From Acridotheres tristis (lineage: Eukaryota > Chordata > Aves > Passeriformes > Sturnidae), in contig CM072898.1 of assembly GCA_037013685.1 (NCBI GenBank), positions 992,001-1,056,000 of the forward strand: 64,000 nt of DNA. Direction: 5' to 3'. The notes beneath the pieces are model-generated. The model was not told the DNA's origin and did not search any database. It saw only the letters and a list, made by a program, of their open reading frames with translations. A program made the translations under genes and the position numbers. Position 1 is the stretch's first letter, and every line of letters begins with the position of its first letter. Shown here piece after piece: positions 22,141 to 35,850 of this stretch.

Positions 22141-23825
22141 AGAATTATAACAGGTAAAAACTGTAAAAAATTCCAAACAAATTGTCCTTATTCCTTGTCT
22201 CGCACAAACAATAATTTCAGGTACTGGAACAAATTACTCAAAACCAGAAAATCACTATGAGAAATAAAGATAATATTTACCCATACTGCAGGAAAAATAG
22301 GTATAAAGAGCCTTGTATCAGTTCAGGTAATTGAAGATGGTGGAATGAATGAACTTTCTCTCACACATTTCAGCTATTCAAGTCAGTGGAATAATGCAGT
22401 CATTTCCTTATTCCAAATATTGGTGTTCAACACATCAGCAGGTAGAAGGTTCAGTCTTTATTGTAAGTTATTTCCATCCCCTCACCCAAGACCAGACTCC
22501 TCCTGTTGTGTGGAAGCCTCAGGGCTCCCCCTCTGTACTCTGGTCCTGCCTGCAACAGGCTGGACAGAAACTCATTATTTCAAGTTTGTCTGATATAGCC
22601 TCAAACAAAAGACAGGGTCACACTCTCTCCTCTGTTTTATTCCAGTAATTCCATCTCAACAACTTCAGGGCTTACTCATAAACACCCTTTGGAAGTTCCC
22701 TTTCTCCTCCAAAGCCAAAAAAAGCTCAGCTCCCCTGAATACTAATACAGCTGTGGAAACACAAATAGGATCACTGAAGAGTGGCTTTCCTCCAACCTTG
22801 ACTGCTATCAATAAGGCATATTTTCTTCTCTCTATCACATTTTAATGCACACTTTGCACCAACACTGTCAGCAGTAATATAGGTTGACTGTTCTATTATG
22901 CATTATATTAAAAAGACAGCAAGGTTTTTGCAGGGCAACCAAAGGGTGAAATAAAAGGATTTGTAGGAAAGTGGTTTGGAAGACACTAAATTAATCTTGC
23001 ACTCCAATCAATCTGCAAGTGAAAAGATACTTGACTCCATCTGTCAGCAGAGTCAGACAGGTATCTGATCAACTCCATGGAAATCCTTTTATAAACTCAA
23101 GCTCTGATGAATGCTGTAACCTTACTTGAAGGAATGGCACTGCCTTGTACTCACATGCATGGTAATAGAGGTGAAATGTGAAGTCTGAATATCTGATCAA
23201 GGCATTTCTCTGTTTCATAAAAGAGATCTTTCCATTAAGTATTTAAGCAAACAGGACTGTTGTACCAAAGGATGAGACTTCTAAAATAATGATTTTGAAA
23301 TTTCCCCATGACAGAAAATGTCTACATTATATAACAGACAAATTCTGAATATCTGCTCAGTGCAATACATGTGAATAATAAGAAGAAGTAATCAAACTAG
23401 GAGGACATTTCCAACCAGTATTCTTGAAGATTTCCTGCAATACAAAGTCATGCTGTCATGATAATCAACATAACATTTTATGCATTTAAGCGTAAATCAA
23501 AGGAAGTGGAATTACTTTATAATTCTATCTCTGCCTACTTGAAAGTCCAGGTCAATATTAAATTTTTCTAGGACATTTGATAATACCTTGTTCCTCCAAC
23601 GCTCTCTTACAGAGAGCAATAGGGTAACCTGATACATCACGGGTGTTAAACTCATTTCAGTCACACCCAGCAGTTACAAAACAGCTGCTTCCTGAAAATC
23701 AAAGCGCAGCTGGGATGCCAAAACTGCACTCAAAGCCAGGGCTCAGCTCTATCCACGCTTGTTTTTACTCTCCAGTTCAGATGGTGGTGAAATCTGTTCA
23801 GGAGCATCATGAAGAGATGTTCATG
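22141..23825. other. A+T-rich non-coding stretch
   Basis: No tandem array, transposable element or gene signal recognised. Frames are under 100 codons and featureless. Confidence 0.55.
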
Positions 23826-24258
23826 AGGAGGCTCCAGGATGAGCAGAGCATGGAGCAGCTCTGCTGGGAGGAAAGGCTGGCACAGCTGGCATTGTTCACC
23901 TGCACAGGAGAAGCTTTGGGCTGAGCTCAGGGTGGCCTTGCAGGGCCTGAAGGAGCTGCAGGAAAGATGGAGAGAGACAATTGGCAAGGGCTGGAGGGAC
24001 AGCACACAGGGAATGGCTGCCAGTGCCAGAGGGCAGGGCTGGATGGGATATTGGGCAGGAATTGTTCCCTGGCAGGGTGGGCAGGCCCTGGCACAGGGTG
24101 CCCAGAGCAGGCTGCCCCTGGATCCCTGGCAGTGCCCAAGGTTAGACATTGGGGCTGGAGCAGCCTGGGACAGTGGGAGGTGTCCCTGCCCATGGCAGGG
24201 GTGGCACTGGGTGATCCTCAATGTCCCTTCCAACCCAAACCAGTCTGGAGTTCTGTGA
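23826..24258 (+). mobile_element. CR1 LINE 3' fragment (plus), paired with 18.5 kb copy
   Basis: It starts within a CR1-typical GAGGAGGCTCCAGGATGAGC segment, continues through GCAGCTCTGCTGGGAGGAAAGGCTGG and the shared near-identical block (about 23890-24115), and ends with ATGTCCCTTCCAACCCAAACC followed by a degraded 3' terminus (AGTCTGGAGTTCTGTGA). Relative to the 18.5-kb copy it lacks six bases after CCCAGAGCAG, carries about 17 extra bases (GCTGGAGCAGCCTGGG), and has a different pre-terminal segment. Long frames through it, up to 262 codons on the minus strand, are non-functional by-products of the CR1 sequence. Confidence 0.95.
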
Positions 24259-27200
24259 AAAGCAGCAGAGAAGCTGCAAGGCTCATCCAAACCCCAGATG
24301 GAGTTCCCAGCCCACGCTGTGCTCGTGGCCCTGCAGTGACAGTGGCTCTGGACCCTGAGCAGTTCCATTTCAGCTGCCTCAGGCTGGTCCCTCCTGCAGC
24401 CACGCTCCAAAGTGGGACAGTGCAGCAACAGGAGCTTCTCCATTTTGCCCGTTGTGTAATGACATTTAGGAGGGGAAATGTGGCCCTGAGCCACCACAGG
24501 AGTCTGTGGGGCTCCCAAGGCAGCTGCTCTGCCATGCTGCTCCGGGCTGGGAGCTGCCCCTGCAGAGGGGACAGAGCCTCACCAGCCACTGCTGAGCACA
24601 CCCCTCCACAAGGAGCTTGTTCCCTGTACTCCATGCCAGCCCAGACCTGCCTAAATCCAGCCAAGACATTCCCTTCACACCTGACAATGCTGCCTTTGGC
24701 TGGAAGCTGATCAAAAACTGCACACAAGCAGAAACCAATGCAGGGGAAAGCAGGAGGAAAGAAAAAAGATATGGGGATAGAGTTTAATATAGAGGTCGAG
24801 AACACTTTTTTTCCCCACTAAGAACAGGGATTTACAATTCCACATTAAATACATATGCTAAAACATACAACTCGTATGGGAATGAAACCTCACAGAACTC
24901 AGGCCCCTTAGTGTAAAATGATCCAGGACTCCAGGACAAGGTTTAGCCTCAGTTGTGTCTAGCAATAAGGTTAAAAGCCTGACAGAAACAATGTTTTTCA
25001 GATGCCAATTCCTCTGTCTTATTCTGTGCTGGAGATGGGGTGAAGAAGGTATTCTAGGGAAATGCCACCTTCATTCAGTGTTAGGAGGTCCTGGAAGCTC
25101 TGAGACACACAAGAGCCCAAGCACCTGCTGTGCTTTTCCTGAAAACTTGTCATTTGCCACATGGAAAAAAGAGACAGACAGAGGGAGGGGAGGTGTTGAG
25201 TCCAAGCGTGGGTAGCTGCATCACTGACATTTAGCAACAGTAGACTGACTTTCAGTGCTGAAAGAGAGCCAGGAAGGCTGAGAAGAAAGTTTGCAGTATC
25301 TGAGAAATACTGCATAGACAGAAACTAAAATACAGAGAAGAGCAACACAGCAATTGCTATTTAAATGACAAGCAGATACTGACTTTGGAGCTAGGTATCT
25401 ATGGGAACTTCTTCCGTTCCCAGCAGATGAGTGCAAATCAAGGGCAGGGCCAAGTGATTTGTACTTTTGTGGAATTTCTAGACCAGACTCTTGGTTTATG
25501 TGCTGACCTAGGCCTAAGTGAACCCATCTGGATTTACAGCATCGAGGGGTGTACCCTTAGTCCATTATTACACGGATAGAAGACGTATGTCACAGTGTTA
25601 GAGATAGTCCATCTATAAAGTTAAAATTAATAGATAAATCCAATTTCAGAGCAGCTTCTGATCTCAGAAGTATTTCAGCTGCAGTGATGGTGATGGCAAG
25701 CAATGACAATGCACGATAGCAAACCCAACAGATATGTCTGGGACTACAAAACAACAATTCTGGGATTGAAGATGCCCCATTCCAATCCGGAAATGTCTGC
25801 TCATGTCTCAGCAGGTGCTCTGGGAGACAATGACAGAGGAAAGGCCTCTGTCTGTGAACATGTGACACAAAATAAGGCCGTGTCTGCAGGAGCAGCTTTT
25901 CAGTTTCAGAACCAAAATTTCTATTCCCAATGTAGAAGAGTCCTGCTTGCTACAACCAAGCACCCTGTTGTACAGCAGCAGGTGTTAAAGCCCTACTGCC
26001 TTCATTGATTATTGATCATTTACAAACGTCTGTAATCTGGGTACAGCCCAAAGTGGTGGCATTTTTCTTGGTTTGACCTCACTGACTTATAGTGATCCTT
26101 GTTCACTGTGGGCACAGCACCTTGACACATCAGTAAAGTTCCTGAAAAATCTCAGAACAGGAAATTCTGACCAAATCTCAGATTTTTTGCAGCCATGTTT
26201 TCCTTTGGTGTAAGGACGCTGCAAGATAAAAACTGGCAAGGGGAGAGGACATTGATTTCAAATCTAGCAGATGAGAAAACATAAACACATCTGATTGTGA
26301 ACATCAAAACAGTCACAGGGGGTTATTAAAAAATATTAAAAAATAATATTAAAAAAGAGAGACACAAATAAATCTTTGAATAACTTAGAGAAAAGCACAC
26401 ATAGAATATGATACCCTTCTATTGCCTGCAAGCCTATGGGTTCTCTCCTCCACCAAATAAATCCTGGGCTCTTTCTTGTTGAATTGTGGCCACTGCCACC
26501 AGAACTCTGCATTAATATTCTCACCAGAAAGGCAAAACTACTCTAGCAGAGAGCTTGCAGCAAAATAACTCTTATCTGCAAAAGAGAATATCACTGTGGG
26601 CTCCAGCAAGAAAGGAGTAGATGCAAGAATGTTGAAGAAAGAATAAAAAAACACTTCAAGAAGATAAATTATTTACAAATAATTCCATCCAGGAGCACAA
26701 CTCCCTCCTCCCCTCACTTTTTTTAAGTCACATTATTTTAAGTCATTGATTTCAGAAAAGCAACAAAGAGGTGCTGAAAGATAAATGATAGTCTCGAAAC
26801 TACACAGTGCACTCAGCAAAAGGGGAGAGAAAGGAATACCAACACTGTACAAATAACAGACTCATCTAAGCTGTATTTATTGGCATTAGTTATTCTTTAA
26901 AAAATGTACAATTGCTCTTTTATCATAAGCACTTCACATTAATCCAAGCTGTATCTGGGGAGTCTGTTGTGTGTGTGCCAACTTTCACAGAAGTGAGACA
27001 TGGTTATTAGGCTTTTAAGTGAAATATGTGAAACTCAGAAGATGGTTGAGATCATTTGTGCATTGTAATTGAATGACTACTGGAAAAAAAAAGATATTTT
27101 TTATCACATCTTAATAGATCCTCTGGATTAAATACTAATTAATGTGCCACCAAAGTTTGCTGTTAATCAGCTGCATGGCAGCATACTTTCTGAGTGACAT

Positions 27201-29196
27201 TTCAATTATAAAGTATGGTGGGATTATCTCCAGTCTTCCAAATTTCCTCTTTACAGAAGTCACAGTAAACACTGTGCGTCCACTGGAAGTACCATCAGTC
27301 CCTTGTTCACTCTCTGCATGTTCTCTAGTTTACAGGCTGTTCAGGTTATGGATAGAGCACTTGGACCACCTCAGAAAAATGCAGTTGCAAGTTTTAAAGC
27401 TGACCTTTGGAGATCCAGGCTCCAACCACCAAGCCCATTAACGATTGCCTCGTTAGGTTTATGTGCAGCTGGTGATGTTCTCCACAGCTGGGACTAAAGT
27501 GAGTGCTGAAAACGCTGAGAAATCCATTGCCAGTGCTTTGGCCAAGACTTAAGCTCTCAGAATAGTCCAGGAGAGACAGGAAATGACAATCCTGTTGGGA
27601 GATGTTCAACTCCTGTTGGAAGTTGAAGCTCAGTCTTAGCTCTGTCTGAAAAACGTCCATCAGGTGAAGAGAGGGACTGAAGAAAGACGTATGAATGGGA
27701 GGACAAAGCAATTAGAGGGAATAACTGATGCAAAGTATCACAAATAGTTACTGTGGGTTTAGATTTTACAAAGTAATAGAAAATCAATTCAGTGAATAAG
27801 CAAACCGTTTTGATGATGAATAACTGGGACAAGGAAGGAGAGAATTGGTTTTTAGGCTTCCTCATGTTTGAACAGTCTATTAGTATTTGACAAAAATTAT
27901 AATTGAAGTGTCAGCTCCATCGCATAATGTAAACTAAGGCAGGAGGCTGGATAAGGGGATGGAGTTGTCAGAGTGTAACAAAGCCTTCCAGAGACTCTCT
28001 GTGTATCAAATACATCACATATAGCACAGGCACAGCCATTAAAGCAGGACTCCAACAGGAGAGGCAAAGAGGGACTTCACAGAAAAAAATCCACATCTGT
28101 CACAGCACACAGGAAATAAAATAATTTCTGCCAATACAGACAGATTCCAGTGACCTCAAAATTTGCCTGAAATCTAAAGCAATAGCATGGAAAAACCTTG
28201 AGGGATGACTAAAAACCTCGAAGAAATCTTGGTTGTTTTTTTAGCACAATGAAAAGAGGGGAAATGACACTTTAGTTCTAACTTATGATTTTGGTCTCTC
28301 AGATCTTGAGTTTGGCCACTAACCTCAAACCAACAGCTGACCTTAGCTATAGACTTAGGGCTAGTCAAGGGGGAAAGGGAAATGTCTGGAGAAGACAAAA
28401 CCTCCAAACTTCCCAAGCATCCACATATGCAAGACACATTTTTCATTCATCATTGCAGCTGTTCATGTGTAAAACTGCCCCCAGATGGAGCAAAAATGTC
28501 AGGTCTGGAGAAAAGCTTGGTGTGTGCAGCATCTTTTCCCATCCTTACCTATGTCCTGTAATCTCTACCCAATCCACTGAGACCCAACCACTCAGAATTT
28601 GTGTGGAGGTTCTGTGCAGCACACTCACCTTATTCCTTCTCTTTTGGCCCCACCATCCCCGCTCAGCAGAGAGAAGCAATTGTCCTTATTCATAGGTGGG
28701 AGAGTGAGATTGTTACCAAGGAAACGGGCTCAGTTTGACAGAGATTTGGAAACCCAAACCCAGCTGGAGATGGGAAATGTGAGTATCCTCCCCCAGAAAA
28801 CATTTGAAAACTAGATGCAATCTGGCAGCAACTGAAATCCAGTTAACTCTTAACTCCCTTCCCTTTGTGAATCCATCTTTCATTTTCTTTATCTGCTTTT
28901 TAATAACTCTCTTCTTTGGCAACATGGGTTTGAAGGAAATAGCAATGAATCCTCCTGAGAGACAACATCCAAAAGAGACACAGAGATATATTTTTGGATT
29001 TAGAACCATTACTCTCCCATATTCAGGTGTGGAAAGTCCCACCTGTGCCCCCAGCTATGCATGCAGGAGTCCCACTTTAAATGGAACTCAATCAGCAGGA
29101 CCAAGAGCAGAAGCTTTCCAGGGGCTGGAGCTCAGCCTGCAGCCCTGCACGGTACAAATGTGCCATTGATTACTGGGACAATGATTAAAAGCCCCA
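24259..29196. other. Long non-coding stretch, no feature recognised
   Basis: About 4.9 kb of DNA without recognised repeats, G+C-richer up to 24,700 and A+T-rich afterwards. Frames such as 27557-27865 and 28285-28695 carry no domain motif and overlap frames on other strands. Confidence 0.55.
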
Positions 29197-29291
29197 GGAT
29201 AGATCCTGAGCTGGTGTAAATCCACGGCAGCCCCATTGATTTACTCCGAGCCAGAGGAGAACTAATCCAGTTTACACAGGCTGAGCATGTG
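29197..29291. mobile_element. Degraded palindromic repeat (old amniote-type element)
   Basis: The left arm CCTGAGCTGGTGTAAATCC and the right arm CAGTTTACACAGGCTGAGC are imperfect reverse complements, around a centre containing CCCCATTGATTTACT. From memory this resembles a widespread palindromic element of turtles, crocodiles and birds with GCTGGTGTAAATC arms and a CCATTGACTTCAATGG centre. The copy here is heavily decayed, so it would be an ancient insertion. Identification is by recollection only. Confidence 0.45.
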
Positions 29292-32200
29292 AGGCCGTCC
29301 CATTTGAGGAGGTGAGGAGTGGAAAATGATACTGCACAGAGGGGATAGATCAGGGCAATGTAAATACAATAACAAAGCAAGACTAGGGAGGAACTGCTGG
29401 AGGTGAAAAGTCCAGGAGTAATGACTGCAAGCTAGACAGGAGAAGATCCACGGCACAGAGTTAAGATGCATTTTAAAGGATGGCCTTACAAGAGATGTTT
29501 TTTCCCCAAAAAGAGTGACTTGGGTGTCTTCTAGACAGATTTTGCATTTTGTTTATGAGCTTTACTGGCAGGAAGAGAATTTTTAGAGGGTGAACTCTCA
29601 ACAGCTGGAGAGGACTGAAAACCATAGATGTTTTCTGAAATAAATGTTTCTGTAGAAGCCTGGGCACAGCAGATTGCACTTCAGCAGGATGAAGCCTGCT
29701 CCAGAGTGGAGCCCAGCAAGGGAATCACATACTTGGCCCTACCCCTGAGTGTCAGAGCAATTCCTGCCCTGTTCCTCCTCCCAGTTCTGTGTGTGACACT
29801 CACACAGAGGTCACCGATTCTGCCTAACGCTTTCTGCCCCTCAGAGATTTTATTTTTTGACTGAACTGAAAAGCTGTGAGGAATTTGGTTTCTGATGAGC
29901 CCAAAAGGCTTTTTTCCTCCTCCTGAAACCAGTTAAAACATCTGGAGGTTCTACAGAAAGCCTTCATGAGATACCAACAGGAGGCTTCCAGAGTATGACC
30001 CAAACTAAATATCCAGGGAACTGCTTCCATTTTATCCCAAACTAACGAGCATTTTCCTCTTATTTCACCATGTTTTCTGACAAGCCTATAATTTGAGGCT
30101 GGAACCTGAGCTATAATTTGATACATCGACTGTAAATTTTCTTGGTTTTCCCTAAGCCAGCCAGTTAATACTATTTACAGTGCTGTCATTGTCTGGCATT
30201 GATGTACAGTAATATAATACCAAATCAGGTACTATGACACATTTTAAATTAAAATGGAGAAGATTTTTCTTTCCCATACCAAGTTCCACTGCTGTTAATT
30301 AGTCACATATTGTTCCTGAAATTTAATTGTTTAAAGCCATGATGTTAATTCAGAGATTTACAGGTGGAGATTGCCAGCTGGCGAGCACTAGATGAGAAAT
30401 GACATTGACCTTCAAACGTGTGTCTGCCTCAACCCTCTGAGAGATCACCTTGTTCAGCTGGAAAAACAAAACCCAGCTCTTGACTGGGAGCATACAGCGA
30501 CCTTGAGAGCTGGTCTCATTCAGACACATTTAGGAAAATATCAAATGAACTTTTCATACTTCCTGATTCTGACTCCAAATTACAAAGTAAGAGTTCTTTG
30601 GTTGGTTCCCAAAGTTAAGATGGGATCATTTAGGTCACTCTTTATTTCCACAGGCTGTAGCATCACTTCTTTCCTGGACAAACTGGACATTCTTCCACAG
30701 GTAGAAAAAGATCCTTGCTGGCCAAGACAACATTATTGACATTTTGCCACGGCATGAGAGACAGCCAAAGCTCCCAAACTGGAGGAGGAGTCTCATCTCA
30801 AATCAGATGCTGGACATTAAAGTTTCAAAAACTGGAAGCTCTGTGATATAGACTTACCATGAAGCCATGAAAGCCAAAATTTCTTACTTAATGTTGAGAT
30901 TTGGAGACAGAGACAGAACATTTATGACTATTTGATTCTAGTTTTGTGATAGCAACAAGATTGTGCCCACCATTGCAGGATCAAGTGGGAAATTATTTGT
31001 ATTCAAGAGGCAGCTTCTGGAATTTATCCACATTCTGAAGCCAACAACCTGCTCTCAGATTTCCATTAAGTCCCAGTAGACATTTTAAAAAAATACTAAT
31101 CTTTTATTTAAATATCCAGTATTATATCATGCATCAGGTTGGAAGTTTAACGTTCTTGATACAGAGAGACAAAATTAGAAACATCTTGAGAAGAGCATTC
31201 TTGTTATCAATCATGTCATCTTGAACATGTTTAGAAGCTTGCTGCTGGCACCAGGAATTGATATTTTATTCAAAAGAATGTATTTAAAGAAAATGACAGC
31301 ACTTTTCAATTCAGCTTTTCTAAAACAAGAAATCTTTCAAGTCTTCCAAGCCATGTGGATTTCAACATTCCAGTGATTAAGACTATTTTCAATTATACAT
31401 GCTTTCCCCATTATTTTTTCATAGCTTTAGGGTAGATTTTCAACACTCTGCATGAAGAATTAGACACACAAATCACTCACAACTATTAATGGGAATTGCA
31501 CAGATGGTGGAAGAACTGGTACAGAACAAGAAAAACCAACTCAAACCATCAAAAACTTGAGAAAAACCTGCCGTGAACTTTGGGGGCTGGGTGGATCTGC
31601 CATTGCTGCTTCTCATCTTGCCAAGCTGCAAGCCTCCAACAGGCAGCCCTGGATGTGGAAATGGCAAACAGCCACCAGAAAATCAGAAATGGTGAGAGAG
31701 CTTCCACAGTTTCAGAGAGCAATCTTTTGGTCTGGATACACAGAGCTGGATGACCCTGGCTGATCTGCATGTGCTGGAGCCTCTGGGTGAGCAGTGCAGG
31801 GCTCTCCACCTGGGAGAAGTGACATTTTGATGTCCCCATGTTTCTCTGTGGCTATTTGAAAAGACTAGAGGACTACAGATGAACTGGGAGAAAATGTAGA
31901 ACATACTAGTCTGGTTTATATAGGTGTTCACTAGAAAAAGAAACGTGGTATTTAAACAATATTTGTATTTTCTTCTTTTAACCAAACGAGCCATTAATGA
32001 AATTGTATAAACTCACTTCCTGACACCTCCCAGTTGCCTCAGCAATCCACTTTCTTCCAAGGAATGATCTCTCCATTCTAATTTCATCAATATAACTTCA
32101 AAAATAACTTAATTGGAACATCCATGAAACCAAACAGATCTCAGGATAACAGTTGTCAGACTTTAATTCTGTGAAGGGAGTTCCCATTTTCTTTTATGTC

Positions 32201-35200
32201 TTTATGACAGCTACAGACAGAGGAGGTTCCAGCAGTGGAAAGCCTTGGGAAGATGACACAAAGAATGGTTGAAAGCAAGTCCAAACTCACTACTGCCATT
32301 TCCCCCACCCCTACTTCATGTATCTTTATAGGCAAGGACTTGTGTTTGATTTTGCTGCACCCTTCATTTTCTCATGGCATTATAAATGGATTTGAGGAAT
32401 GCCAGCCATGTTTGAATTTAGAGCCAACGCAAGGAACATCCAGGCCAGCAGTTACACACCAAGATATTCTGAATTACGACGCTGCATTGTCAATGTGTCC
32501 CTCCCCACATACACTCTTTACTCTGTTTGGAATATGCTGTTTCAAAGCTCTGCTCAAGTAATCTTGGTTTTGCCCTCAAGCACAAGTGTAGTTTAAAAAC
32601 ACTCAAGCTGGGGTTTTTGACCAAAATTATTCTCCTTTTGTATATTCTCAGCCAGCAAAATACAAAGTACAACTGCTCACTTTCAGCTGGAGGAAAGTGA
32701 AGTGATGTGGTGTTCTTCATTATCCTGACAGAATTTCCTTGAATGGAATTTCAGCACGGTTTGATTGGAACTGTCTAGGAGAAGAACAGTAGAGCAATAA
32801 ACTGTATAAAACTCTACAAGAGTATGAGGTGCAGCCTCGATGGAGGTGTTGGACATCCTGAAGAGCTGCTGCCATGTTCTCTGCTCTGTGTCTCAATGCC
32901 CAGCTGCAGCCCACAACATTGTTGTGTCAACTGGTCATTTTTATGGCTCCCTGGGAAAACAAAACTGTCTGCTGTCATTTCACATGTTTCTGGGTTGTAG
33001 TTTGGTACACAAAGACTGAAATAGGTACTTTATATATATACAGAACACCATCATTTCTATAACCCAGGACTTTCATAGTTAAATTCAGATTCTGGCTCAA
33101 GAGGAAGTTTCTGAATCAAACCCAGAACAGCAAAAGGGTGAACAAATGGAAAGTCTACAGCTAGAAGTTATGAATCATATTTCATAAAATTGGTTGCATC
33201 TGTTTGCTGATCTACTTCTCTAAAGCTTTCTCTTCTCTTACTTCCAAGTTTAATTCTGCAGCCCCAAAAAGGCAACAATTAAAGGCAGTAAAAAGGGCAT
33301 ATGCTTTGCAACACACCTTTATAGGCAAAAGGCATTTGGAAAATGTTCCCTTCACTTCTAAAACTCATTGCTGGCACGTTGGGATTCCCAGGTTCTGCTG
33401 GGAGAAAGCAAAAGCTCCCCTTTCTGATGAGATCTCCAGCTTCTTATCCCACCTTCATGTGGAAAACACAGACCTGGAAAGAGAGAAAGGAGCAAGCAGC
33501 ACATGGGGCCTCAGCAGCAGGCAAAGCTGGAGGAAGGGCTTGACCCAAATTTAGTTATTTCAGGGATGACTCAGGGAAGTGAAGAACAGTTTGTGACTTC
33601 ACAAAATGAAATTTGTCTCCCAGCCATGAAAGGTATATTTAAGGCAGATGTCACAGACAGCATCCCTTCAAAGGAGAAGACTTAGTTTAGGTCATATGAG
33701 AATAGAAAAACAAACAAACAAAAAAACACCAAACCAAACCTTAAAGCAGTCTCTTTTCATCCAAGGTGTTTCTGAATACCTGACCAGTGCTCACTTGGCA
33801 GCATTTCTTGACATATAAAGATATTTACAGAAGTCACAAATAATTTATGGCTGCAAGTACCAAAATCTTAACTAATGTTAAGTGTTCACCTACCTTAGAG
33901 GACTGTAAATGTTTACAGAAATTGAAAAGAAGACATCTGCTAAGCCTAACACTTTGGTAGTTGAGCAAAATGGTTTAAAAATTTATATTACTGGGATTTC
34001 TAGTTGTGGTTTTTTATATGATCTTTGCAGGGATGATTTGAGTTCTTATTTGAGAATCAGGAATATTTATGTATTTCATGACATAAAGTCTACTACAGAA
34101 GAAAATCTTGTGAAGCACTGAAAAAGGATGTAGATAATAACATAGCACATGCATTGCTCTTTCCCTTGACACCTCTTGGAATCACAATGGTAAAGGAGGT
34201 GAGTAACTGCAGCATCCTCATCTTTGTAACTCCTCTGGAGCATAAGATATAGTTACACTGCAAGTGAACTCTTATTGCATCATACAGGCTCAAAATGAAC
34301 AGCAATCTATTTTTACTTAGGAGAAAACAGACTGTGTATCTCATCTGTTCAGCTATATTTTATGCCCAGCTGCTTTTTATGTCCTTGTTTCAGATAAAAA
34401 GATGCTGGAATCTTCCAAGTGCCTCGGAGAGCCCATTTTGTCCACCCTCCTGAAAAGAAGGCTCTCAAAAGCTGTGCACTGGCAGGGAGGAGGACACATT
34501 GCAGCTCTCAGGTCTGGGCAGGAGCTCCATGCTGACATGTCTCTGGGGAAAAAAAATGGAATTCTATCCGTAGCTCATGCCTACAGGTCTTCAAACACAT
34601 GACAAAAGGTTAATTAAAAACAAGCTTAAAAGGAGATAAGCTGGGCAGAGGCACAGCCTGGTTTGAGCATCACACTGACCCCAAGCAAGGTGAGATAGCA
34701 GCACCTTAGAAGGACACCTGCAGCAACCAGCACAGCTGGAAAGGAATGCTGGGCACTGCCATGGGTTTATGAAACGTGGCAGAGGCCTCAGAGGGTACAG
34801 ATTGACACCTTCTCAACATTTCCCTTTAGTACCACAAAGCTTTTCTGCAAAATTTCCAATGTCACACAGGATGCAGCACAAAAAGACTCTTCCCATTATT
34901 AGAACATATTTTCAAATCAAATGTACAAGAAGGGGATTTTAAAAACCCATTCAGATAGGGCAGCCATGTTTTGAGGAGTTGAGATTCCATTCAATAACAA
35001 AGTAAACAGGTTCTGGGCCTCCAATTCTTGTTCTCAGTTGAATTTTTGAAATCTTTGTTTGCATGTCTAAGCAGGAGCTAAAAATTGCCCAGTCTGCAGT
35101 TATCCAAATATCCAGTTCAAGGCCCAGCTGCAGCTGCCTGCCCATACACAACACATGACTCAACATTAATCTCATTTTTTCCTCTCTTCCCAGTTTCTCC

Positions 35201-35830
35201 CTTCTCTTCCACAACACATTCCTCTACCAAATCAGCAGCAATTGAGAACTGGCAGTGTTTTCTTTACAGGGACACATCCATAGCAAACACAACTTTCCCC
35301 CAACACTGGGAGCTGGGATGTGCCTGCTAGAACAGAGCCCTGGACGTGCTGTGTCATAATAACCTACACAGGGCTCTGAAACATTTCACATTTAGGTGAG
35401 TAATGCTGCAGATCTGCATTGGAAAGGACATGCTCCTATTTTTATCACTTTGGGAACTTTTTTGCAGGCAGCTGTTTGCTCTAGAAACTCTCAAGTGAAG
35501 TGGAGCCGAGGTTCTGAGTGGACAGGGGCAGAGTGAAGGACACAGGGTCAAAGGCACTGACCCTCCCATTCCTGCCCCATTTGGGAATTTTTAATGTGCA
35601 CACTAAGTGCAGACAACCTCCACAGAGTGCTGCCTTACTCAAAGGCTCTCAGACTTGGCAGAATAAACAGGAAAGAAAGATTTCACGTTGAGTTTTCTTT
35701 TCAATCCACACAGAAATTCACAAAGGTTGGGAAAAACCCCTGTAAACTCTGGAGGAACAATAGAGTCAGAGGGGTCCACATGCAGAATGAAAAATGAGCC
35801 TTCAAATATCTGTAGCTGTTAAAAGCTACC
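29292..35830. other. Long repeat-poor non-coding stretch
   Basis: About 6.5 kb without a recognised repeat or gene. The frame at 33909-34121 (plus) follows a TTTACAG acceptor-like site and ends in a stop, giving a protein-like but unrecognised 70-residue translation; support is too thin to call an exon. A short (TA)n patch lies near 33032-33041. Confidence 0.5.
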
Positions 35831-35850
35831 TTTTTTTTTTTTTTTTTTTT
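35831..35850. repeat. T20 homopolymer
   Basis: Twenty consecutive T on the plus strand, between CTACC and GAGGGAAGAG. No retroposon was recognised on either side. Confidence 0.95.

Noticed and set aside
23730..24805. Minus-strand open frames of 262 and 195 codons, the longest in the window, as a gene
   Set aside because: They run largely through the CR1 fragment and its G+C-rich flank, overlap long frames on the opposite strand, and repeat the translation seen in the other CR1 copy at 18.5 kb.
33909..34121. Terminal exon after TTTACAG
   Set aside because: The frame is short, the translation is unrecognised, there is no clear pyrimidine tract, and no upstream exon could be linked.
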